Shown here piece by piece: positions 18,023-25,833 of a stretch of 64,000 nt of DNA. Source of the stretch: Porphyrobacter sp. (GTDB taxonomy: Bacteria; Pseudomonadota; Alphaproteobacteria; Sphingomonadales; Sphingomonadaceae); assembly GCA_016125555.1 (NCBI GenBank), contig WGLN01000011.1:124001-188000 (forward strand), written 5' to 3'. A program made the position numbers and the translations under genes. Under the pieces are notes generated by a model, which had not been told where the DNA came from, ran no database searches, and saw only the letters and a program-made list of their open reading frames with translations. Positions within the stretch are counted from its first letter, which is position 1. Each line of letters starts with the position of its first letter.

Positions 18023-20559
18023 TATTCGACGTCCTCGGTCAGCTTGGTGAAGGTCAGGAACTTGTCGGGACTGACGCGGATCGCGGCGCCGGTCGGGCAG
18101 GCGCGCACGCAGGCCGGGCCCCCGTCGATGCCGGAGCACATGTCGCACTTGATCGCCTGCTTGGCCTTGGCCGCGCCTTCCTGCTCGGCGGCCTTCTTGC
18201 GCCAGCTATAGGGCGCCTCGCCGGGGCCCGGGCCCTTGCCGAACAGCATCCACTGGAGCAGCGAGGGCTTCTTGGGCGGCTTGGCGTCCATGCGGATCAC
18301 GCCATAGGGGCAGTTGCGCTGGCAGTTGCCGCAGCCGATGCAGGTCTCGTCGATGAACACCTCGCCGTCCGGCCCGCGCTTGATCGCGTTGGGCGGGCAA
18401 TCTGCCATGCAGTGCGGGTGCTCGCAGTGGCGGCACGAGGTCGGCACGTGGAGGTGCGCATAGGTGCGCCCCGCCTCGCGGTCGAGGCGCGAGAGCCCGT
18501 CATGGCTGTCGGCGCAGGCTTTTTCGCAATTGTCGCAGCCGATGCACAGCTTCTCGTCGATGAGGAGCACGTCGGTCGCCTCGCCGATGCCGTTGTCGAC
18601 GAGGAAGGCGGCGGTCTGGGAATACATGTCGACGACGCTGGAAAAGCTGTCCTTCTGCCCCTCGATGAAGGCGTTGGTGGCGCGGCGCCCGGCCATGTCC
18701 TGCAATGCCCGTTCGCGCAGGGCGGGATTCTTGTCCAGAAGCGCGAGGAAGCCTTCGCCCGGCAGGCGGATCACCTCGGACTTGATCGCGGCCTTGACCG
18801 TCGCGGTGCGCGCCGAGCCGTCGATCACCGCCATCTCGCCGAAATAGGAGCCTGCGGGCAGATAGGAGAGGAACACCGGGCGCTCGCCGATCTGCTTCTC
18901 GACGATCATCGAGCCGCGGCGGATGATGAAGATGTCCTTGTCCTCGGCCCCTTCGGCGACGACCACCTCGCCTGCGCGCTTCTCCTCGACCCTGGCCGCG
19001 TCGACCAGCGGGGCGACATCCTCGCGCGTCAGGCCCGATCCGAACATCTGGAGCAATTGCCGCTCGATCGAGATGCGCTCGATCGCCTTCTTTGCCGAGG
19101 GCACCTGCGATTGCAGCTTCAGCGCGGCAAGGCGCGAGATTTCGACCACGATGGTGTCTTCCGCCGCGCGGATCGTCGCGCCGCGGCGGCGGCCGGAGAT
19201 GAGACCCACCTCGCCGAAGATCGAGCCCGCCTCGATGGGGATGGTGATCGACGGGTCGGCCGGGTTGACCTCCACCGCGACCGAGCCGCTGGCGATGCCG
19301 AACAGCGAGGAGCCGGGGGCGTTGCGCTCGAAAATGACCTCGCCCGCGCGGAAGAACTTCGCCTCGGAATCGAGCATGAACTCGCGCATCTGCAAGGGGT
19401 TCATGCCATTCAGGATCGAGACGTTGGCGCGCAGGAACTCGAGCCATTCGTCGGTGCTGCGCTGGCCTGGCAGGTCCTTGAACTTCTCGACGATGATCGG
19501 CTCGTCGGCGGGCTTCAGATCAGTGTTGCCGTTGATGAACTCGATGACGTCGTAGCCCTGGTTCATGCAGTGCTTGATGAGCGGGTAGCCCGCCAGCGCG
19601 CCGATCACGAAGATGCCCGGCGCGGTGCTCTCGAACACCGGCGACAGCTTGGGGAAGGCGCTGCGGTCCTCGGACGAGAACGCGATGCCGCATTCCTCCA
19701 CGAACATCCGCGGCGGGGCCGAGCCGATCCGGGCGATGATGCGGTCGCAGGGAATGCGGATTTCGCCGTCGCGGGTGGTGAGCGTGATGAAGCCGGGCTC
19801 GATCGCCTTCGTCTCACTCTCGGTGCGAATGGTGAGCTTGCCGGCCTCGTGATCGGCCATCAGCGCGCTGACATTGGCGGGTTTGGCGGTGGCGAATTCG
19901 GTGCCGCGGTTGAGGATCGAGACGGTGTTGCGCTGCGCCGGGTCCTCGGCAAGGCCGCGCGCGTTCTCGATCCCTGCGTCCCCGGTGCCGACGATGACGA
20001 TGTGCTCGTCGACATATTCCGCCGGATCGTCGAGCTGGTACTGGACGTGCGGCAGGTCCGCGCCGGGGCAGCGCATCCGGTTGGGATTGCCCTGCGTGCC
20101 GATCGCGAGGATGACGTTCTCCGCCATCACCACCTCGCCATTGGTCAGCTCGATCGCATAGGGCGGGGCGTGGCGCTGCACCTCCTTGACGGTTTTCGTG
20201 CCGTCGCGCGCGCGCATCACGATCTGCTGGACGCTGCCGGCAATCGCCTCGCCCGTGCCGCGGATCGCCTTGGCCTCGGCCCTGTATTTGACGTTGACCT
20301 TGTGGCCCGCGATCTGCTCGTCCCAAGTGCCGAGGATCGTCTCGCGCTTGCCCGCCTCGAAATCGATGTCGGAGCGCAGCACCAGGTTCGAGGGCGTCGC
20401 CATGACGTGCTTGCCCTTCTGGTACTTGAAGATCGTGTCCGAGAGGTGATCGGTCTTCTCGAGCAGGACGTGGCTCATTCCGAGCGCCGCGGCGCGCGCG
20501 GCGGCGCTGAGCCCGGCCGGACCCGAACCGATGATCGCGACCTTGAACGTCCCGCTCAC
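18022..20559 (-). CDS. FAD/NAD(P) oxidoreductase fused to two cyclic-nucleotide-binding domains and a four-cluster ferredoxin
   Basis: 845 residues from a GTG at 20559 with GGGGGGGATA upstream. Residues 1 to about 340 are a two-Rossmann flavoprotein of the pyridine nucleotide-disulfide type (IIGSGPAGLSAA near residue 10, second nucleotide fold at VGTGDAGIENA). Two CNB domains follow (about 365-490 and 495-620). Both phosphate-binding cassettes keep the Glu and Arg needed for cyclic nucleotides: FGEVGLISGRRRGATIRA near residue 446 and FGEMAVIDGSARTATVKA near 571. The C-terminus (about 660-840) has four 4Fe-4S Cys groups (CIGCDNCEKAC, CRHCEHPHCMADC, CIGCGNCQRNC, CDMCSG...CVRAC) as in DmsB/NrfC-type electron-transfer subunits. 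It probably moves electrons from NAD(P)H through FAD and FeS to the membrane partner, under cAMP control. It is first in a four-gene operon. Confidence 0.9.
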   Translation of the reverse strand: MSGTFKVAIIGSGPAGLSAAARAAALGMSHVLLEKTDHLSDTIFKYQKGKHVMATPSNLVLRSDIDFEAGKRETILGTWDEQIAGHKVNVKYRAEAKAIRGTGEAIAGSVQQIVMRARDGTKTVKEVQRHAPPYAIELTNGEVVMAENVILAIGTQGNPNRMRCPGADLPHVQYQLDDPAEYVDEHIVIVGTGDAGIENARGLAEDPAQRNTVSILNRGTEFATAKPANVSALMADHEAGKLTIRTESETKAIEPGFITLTTRDGEIRIPCDRIIARIGSAPPRMFVEECGIAFSSEDRSAFPKLSPVFESTAPGIFVIGALAGYPLIKHCMNQGYDVIEFINGNTDLKPADEPIIVEKFKDLPGQRSTDEWLEFLRANVSILNGMNPLQMREFMLDSEAKFFRAGEVIFERNAPGSSLFGIASGSVAVEVNPADPSITIPIEAGSIFGEVGLISGRRRGATIRAAEDTIVVEISRLAALKLQSQVPSAKKAIERISIERQLLQMFGSGLTREDVAPLVDAARVEEKRAGEVVVAEGAEDKDIFIIRRGSMIVEKQIGERPVFLSYLPAGSYFGEMAVIDGSARTATVKAAIKSEVIRLPGEGFLALLDKNPALRERALQDMAGRRATNAFIEGQKDSFSSVVDMYSQTAAFLVDNGIGEATDVLLIDEKLCIGCDNCEKACADSHDGLSRLDREAGRTYAHLHVPTSCRHCEHPHCMADCPPNAIKRGPDGEVFIDETCIGCGNCQRNCPYGVIRMDAKPPKKPSLLQWMLFGKGPGPGEAPYSWRKKAAEQEGAAKAKQAIKCDMCSGIDGGPACVRACPTGAAIRVSPDKFLTFTKLTEDVE

Positions 20560-20667
20560 CTATCCCCCCCTACGGATAGATTGCACCCTCCCGGTCACCA
20601 TAATCGAATGCGCCTTCGATGCCAGAGCGAATTGCCCCCCTGTCCCCGCGATGCTAGCGGAGGCGCC

Positions 20668-21606
20668 ATGGACAGGACGGAACAACAGGGCGCAGGCGGC
20701 ACGCAGAAGGCGGGCTGGATCCTGCTGGCGACAGCGCTGGTGCTGGCGGCCGGATCGATCGGCTTCAATATCTATGAAGGCTCGCACGGCACTGTCGCGG
20801 CGCCGGCCGCGGGCGAGGGCGAGGGCGAGCCGACCATCGAACAGCTGCGCGCGGCGGCGGAGGCGTCATCGGGCGATGCTGCGCGGTGGAGCGACCTCGG
20901 CTTCGCCCAGTTCCAGCGCGGCGAATATGCCGAGGCGGCGAAGGCCTATCAGCGCGCGGTCGCGCTCGCGCCCGACGAGGCGGTGCTGCATTCGGCATTG
21001 GGCGAGGCGCTGGTGATGGCGAGCGCGCGCGATCCGCTCCCGCCGGAGGCGCTCGCAGCCTTCGAGAAGGCGGTGGCGCTCGATCCGAAGGACCCGCGCG
21101 CGCGCTATTTCCTCGGCGTGAAGAAGGACATCGACAAGGACCACGAGGGCGCGATCGCCGCCTGGCTCGACCTGCTCGCCGACACTCCGCCCGGCGCGCC
21201 GTGGGAAGCCGACCTCGTGCGGACGATCGAGCAGGTCGGGCAGATCAACAAGATCGATGTCGCGCCGCGGCTCGCCAAGGTCCAGGAAGGCCGCACCCCG
21301 GCGATGGCGCTCGGGGCCGCGCCGGCCGCGCCCGACGTGCGCGGACCGAGCGCCGCCGAGGTTGCCGCGGCGGGCGCGATGACCCCGAGCCAGCAGCGCG
21401 AGATGGCGCAGGGCATGGTCGCGCAGCTGGAACAGCGGCTGCAGCAGAACCCCGGCAATCTCGACGGCTGGGTGATGCTGATGCGCAGCCGCATGACGCT
21501 CGGCGAACCGGCCAAGGCGAAGGCCGCGCTGGAGGCTGCGGTCAAGGCCAATCCGGCGGAGGCCGCCGAACTGCGGCGGCAGGCGCAGGCGCTGGGGATC
21601 GGCTAG
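20668..21606 (+). CDS. Membrane-anchored TPR protein, CcmI/NrfG-like (cytochrome c biogenesis type)
   Basis: 312 residues from the ATG at 20668, preceded by GCGGAGG. One N-terminal membrane helix (about residues 15-35) is followed by a periplasmic domain with TPR motifs, for example RWSDLGFAQFQRGEYAEAAK and FEKAVALDPKDPRARYFLG, and a second TPR block near the C-terminus. The layout matches the periplasmic C-terminal part of CcmI/CcmH-type chaperones that hold apocytochrome c before heme attachment, though a generic TPR protein is not excluded. It is transcribed divergently from the FAD/CNB/FeS operon across a 108 bp gap. With 25 CXXCH-type motifs encoded nearby, a dedicated apocytochrome chaperone would make sense. 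Confidence 0.78.
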   Translation: MDRTEQQGAGGTQKAGWILLATALVLAAGSIGFNIYEGSHGTVAAPAAGEGEGEPTIEQLRAAAEASSGDAARWSDLGFAQFQRGEYAEAAKAYQRAVALAPDEAVLHSALGEALVMASARDPLPPEALAAFEKAVALDPKDPRARYFLGVKKDIDKDHEGAIAAWLDLLADTPPGAPWEADLVRTIEQVGQINKIDVAPRLAKVQEGRTPAMALGAAPAAPDVRGPSAAEVAAAGAMTPSQQREMAQGMVAQLEQRLQQNPGNLDGWVMLMRSRMTLGEPAKAKAALEAAVKANPAEAAELRRQAQALGIG

Positions 21607-21696
21607 GGCCGGCCGGCAGCTTTCGGGATCATGGCGAGCGCCACGCGATGACGGGAGGTGGGTGGTTTCCGGACAGCTCTCCGCTATGAAGGCGGG

Positions 21697-22260
21697 GTGG
21701 AGATTTCAGCGCGCCTCTTGATTATTGCGACATCACTGCTCCTTAGCGGATGCGGCCGCAATCTAGGTTCCTATGGTCTGGAGACGGTCGGAGTGACTTC
21801 CGATGTCCCCATTCCTTCCGAAACGGCGGCGCACTACGGTGAGTTCGTCGAAGTCATACTAAGCTCGAACACAAGCCTCACAGCGATCTCTGAGGAACTC
21901 GATGCCGTCTATGTAAATGCGGACTTCTGCCCACTCCGTGACCCTAATGGTGTAATCACATTCGGACCATTCGATGATCGAGGACTCGATCTGAGTCTGC
22001 CATCTGCAGCCCCAGCTATGCAGCCGGAAAGCGATGGCAGGTTCCGCTATAGGATTTACCTACCCATTGCTTACCGGGCAAAGCAAGCGACACAGCCGGG
22101 TCAAATCCAGCTTCCGACCTATGATTTGCGAGATACGGAGCGTGACCTCTGCCTGCAGCTTTTCGCGCCAGGATACAACATCAGCCAATCACGCTCGGAC
22201 ATCATCAGAGTTCCAGCCTCGGTCATCTCCGAGGCACAGCGGCGGGCAACTCCTCCCTAG
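21697..22260 (+). CDS. Orphan lipoprotein, unusual composition
   Basis: 187 residues from a GTG at 21697 with an AAGG-type site upstream; an in-frame GTG at 21658 is an alternative. The N-terminus is a lipoprotein signal ending in LLLSGC. The mature part has no recognised family. It contains a pair of Cys (in NADFCPL and RDLCLQL) and beta-type segments such as FRYRIYLPIAYRA. Base composition and codon use differ visibly from every neighbour: A and T are frequent in third positions (GTAAAT, ATAAGC and ATACTA-like codons), while surrounding genes are strongly GC3 biased. This suggests recent acquisition. No partner gene is apparent. Confidence 0.7.
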   Translation: MEISARLLIIATSLLLSGCGRNLGSYGLETVGVTSDVPIPSETAAHYGEFVEVILSSNTSLTAISEELDAVYVNADFCPLRDPNGVITFGPFDDRGLDLSLPSAAPAMQPESDGRFRYRIYLPIAYRAKQATQPGQIQLPTYDLRDTERDLCLQLFAPGYNISQSRSDIIRVPASVISEAQRRATPP

Positions 22261-22624
22261 GTTCCGTTTTGGGGTCGCTTCCGGAACGGCAGCTTTAGGC
22301 GCTGCCAGGCCGATAGGGGACGTCTGCCGCCCGTTTCCTACTCCCGCTTGCACCGCTACACCTGCCCATCAATCCGCTCTTTCTCATCCTTGCAATCCCG
22401 TCCCGCGCAGGTTTGTCGCGCAAGAAGGGGCCCCGCTCTCCTGTCAGTCAAGCACCGGAATTCCGGAGCAAACAACTGATTTCTAGTGATAAAGATGAAA
22501 GGGGTCTGCTTGACAGGGTGTCAAGTTTGTCAAGTGGCGCACCGGCGTTCCTGCAGACAGCCCCCCGCGCCCGGTCGGGAGCGGGGGGACCGATTGTCCG
22601 GCACACCGGTCCTTGCAGAAAGGC
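22261..22624. other. Intergenic stretch with no gene, GC-rich inverted repeat
   Basis: 364 bp between the orphan lipoprotein and the end of gdhA. No convincing reading frame or RNA gene is seen. An 8-bp GC inverted repeat (22561-22568 with 22581-22588, CCCCCCGC/GCGGGGGG) lies downstream of the gdhA stop on the minus strand and may help end gdhA transcription, but no T-tract follows it. The stretch is less GC-rich than the rest of the window, like the neighbouring lipoprotein gene. Confidence 0.5.
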
Positions 22625-23983
<1,359 letters not shown>

Positions 23984-24104
23984 GATATTTCCCCCCCAAA
24001 GTTGAACGCTGCGCCCGATTGAGACTCCGGCTGTTTCGGTCGGCCGGACTATCTGCGCAAAGCCCCGGCCATGCAAGGCACAAGGCGGGCGGCGGGGGAA
24101 GCGA

Positions 24105-25415
24105 TCAGATGGCGGAACTGAAGCGCCGCTGGGTGGCCGCGCGATAGGTATCGAACAGCGCGGCGATCACCCGGGCATAGGGCAGGCCGTCCGGCAGGAT
24201 GCGCAAGCTTTCGCCCGACAGAGCGGCCAGCCCGCGCGCGGCGAAGGGGGCCAACCGGTCCCCGAGGTCGGCGAGCATGCAGGGCGACAGCCGCGCCTCG
24301 CCGCGGCACAGCAGCGCCTCGATGACCTCGCCGCGCAGCCGGTCGCGGCCCGATCGGACGATGCCGTGCCGCGCCGACAGCAGCCCTTGTGCCGACAGCG
24401 CCCGGTAGCGTCCGTTGTGCTTCTCGTTCTGCGCCAGAAGGTCGGGAAAGCCGCTGATCGCGGTCGCGCCCATGCCGATCAGCACCTCGGCCGGATCGTC
24501 GGTGAACCCCTGGAAATTGCGCCGCAGCTGGCCCTGCCGCGTGGCGCGGGCGAGCGGATCGTGGGGCAGCGCGAAGTGATCGAAGCCGATCGCATCGTAG
24601 CCGCGCGCGGTGAGAAACGCGTGCGCATGGGCCGCCATCGCGAAGCGCGCCTCGGCGCCGGGCAACGCCGCCTCCGGGATCATGTTCTGCCGCGCCACGA
24701 GATGCGGGACGTGGGCATAGCCGAACACCGCCACGCGGTCCGCGCCGAGCATCCGGGTATGTTCGAGGCTGTCCTCGAGATCGACCTCGGTCTGGTGCGG
24801 AAGACCGTACATCAGGTCGAAATTGAGCGAGGTCACCCCGCCCGAGCGCAGCCAGTCGACGCTGCGGCAGATCATCGCCAGCGACTGCTCGCGCCCGATC
24901 GCCTTCTGGCAATGCGGAGCGAAGGTCTGCACCCCCATGCTCGCCCGGGTGATGCCCACCTCGCGCACCACCTCGCCCCAATCGGCGGTCAGGCTGCGCG
25001 GATCGAGCTCGATCGACCATTCGGGGGCGCATAGCGGGAAGTGATCATGCAGCGCCTCGACCAGCGCCAGGAATTCGTGCGTCGCGATGGCGTTGGGGCT
25101 GCCGCCGCCAAAGGCGATGCGCCGCACCCGTGCGCCCTCGGGCAGCAGACTCGCCACGGTCGCGAGTTCCTGATGGAGCGCGGTGAGATAGGTCTCGACC
25201 CGCTCGCGCCGGCCCGAAGCGCCGGTGTTGCAGCCGCAATAGTAGCAGATCTTCTCGCAGAACGGGATGTGGAGGTAGAGCGAGACATCCCCCGTCGCCG
25301 CCGCGATCGCCTGCTCGACGGCGCTTTCCTCCAGCGGGCCGAAATCGGCGGCGGTGGGATAGCTGGTGTAGCGCGGCACCGGCGTGGCGAGGAGATCGGG
25401 GTGATAGGTCCACAT
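24105..25415 (-). CDS. hemN: Oxygen-independent coproporphyrinogen III oxidase (radical SAM)
   Basis: 436 residues. The radical SAM Cys motif CEKICYYC is near residue 53, followed by GCNTG. Typical HemN segments are present: VPRYTSYPTAADF at the N-terminus, FGGGSPNAI (SAM binding), GVQTF and DLMYGLPHQT. The enzyme converts coproporphyrinogen III to protoporphyrinogen IX without oxygen, supplying heme under microaerobic conditions. The neighbouring cbb3 oxidase operon and the Fnr-type boxes fit expression at low oxygen. A weak FNR-like site lies 35 bp upstream of the start. The N-terminal YTSYPTA segment favours true HemN over HemW. Confidence 0.95.
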   Translation of the reverse strand: MWTYHPDLLATPVPRYTSYPTAADFGPLEESAVEQAIAAATGDVSLYLHIPFCEKICYYCGCNTGASGRRERVETYLTALHQELATVASLLPEGARVRRIAFGGGSPNAIATHEFLALVEALHDHFPLCAPEWSIELDPRSLTADWGEVVREVGITRASMGVQTFAPHCQKAIGREQSLAMICRSVDWLRSGGVTSLNFDLMYGLPHQTEVDLEDSLEHTRMLGADRVAVFGYAHVPHLVARQNMIPEAALPGAEARFAMAAHAHAFLTARGYDAIGFDHFALPHDPLARATRQGQLRRNFQGFTDDPAEVLIGMGATAISGFPDLLAQNEKHNGRYRALSAQGLLSARHGIVRSGRDRLRGEVIEALLCRGEARLSPCMLADLGDRLAPFAARGLAALSGESLRILPDGLPYARVIAALFDTYRAATQRRFSSAI

Positions 25416-25449
25416 GCAGCGGTTAGACCGCGCATTGCCTCAAGCGTCT

Positions 25450-25463
25450 TTGCGCGAGATCAA
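25450..25463. promoter_or_regulatory. Possible weak Fnr/FixK box upstream of hemN
   Basis: TTGCGCGAGATCAA matches one full half-site (ATCAA) and three of five bases of the other half of TTGAT-N4-ATCAA. It overlaps the stop codon of the 71-residue gene and lies 35 bp before the hemN ATG. Anaerobic control of hemN by Fnr-type regulators is common, which is why I list it, but the match alone is weak. Confidence 0.4.
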
Positions 25464-25675
25464 ATCCTGCGCTTTCCGCGCTCGCGGCAGGTCCCGGCGT
25501 GGCACCCTTGCGGGTGGCACTTGCCGTCGTCCTCGGGGGTCTTGTCGTCACCCAGCGGAATGGTGATCGTCCCGCCGTTGCACAGGCTGGCGGCGAGGGT
25601 GCGGTGGGTGGCCGGCAGGGGTCCGATCATCACCGGAACCAGCGCGGCGAGCGCAAACGGCAGGGCAAGGCTCAC
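25460..25675 (-). CDS. Small Cys/His-rich protein at the end of the cco operon
   Basis: 71 residues from a GTG at 25675, whose codon overlaps the ccoS stop (GTGA), with AAGGGGA upstream. The N-terminal 25 residues are hydrophobic (signal peptide or membrane helix). The mature part has a Cys at residue 32 and a C-terminal cluster CHPQGCHAGTC (Cys53, Cys58 and Cys63 with His54 and His59), followed by a basic tail. That pattern suggests metal binding, plausibly copper given the CcoI copper ATPase in the same chain. I do not recognise a named family. The overlap with ccoS argues strongly that it is a real, cotranslated gene. Confidence 0.75.
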   Translation of the reverse strand: MSLALPFALAALVPVMIGPLPATHRTLAASLCNGGTITIPLGDDKTPEDDGKCHPQGCHAGTCRERGKRRI

Positions 25676-25833
25676 GGCGCGTCCCCTTCCGGTCCTTCGT
25701 CCTCGATCAGGATGCGCGCGGCGGCACCGTCGAGATCCTCGTATTGCCCGTCCTTCATCGACCAGAAGAAGGCGGCAAGGCCCATCAGGCCCATGCCGAG
25801 CGCGATCGGGATGAGGAAGGCGAGCCCGGTCAT
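25672..25833 (-). CDS. ccoS: cbb3-type cytochrome oxidase assembly protein CcoS
   Basis: 53 residues: one N-terminal membrane helix (TGLAFLIPIALGMGLMGLAA) followed by the CcoS hallmark FFWSMKDGQYEDLDGAAARIL. CcoS is needed for cofactor insertion into the cbb3 oxidase catalytic subunit. The ATG at 25833 overlaps the ccoI stop (ATGA) and its own stop overlaps the GTG of the next small gene, so translation is coupled on both sides. Confidence 0.93.
   Translation of the reverse strand: MTGLAFLIPIALGMGLMGLAAFFWSMKDGQYEDLDGAAARILIEDEGPEGDAP

Noticed and set aside
22260..22624. Possible tRNA or small RNA in the low-GC gap
   Set aside because: No cloverleaf with a TTCGANTC-like arm or CCA end could be drawn on either strand.
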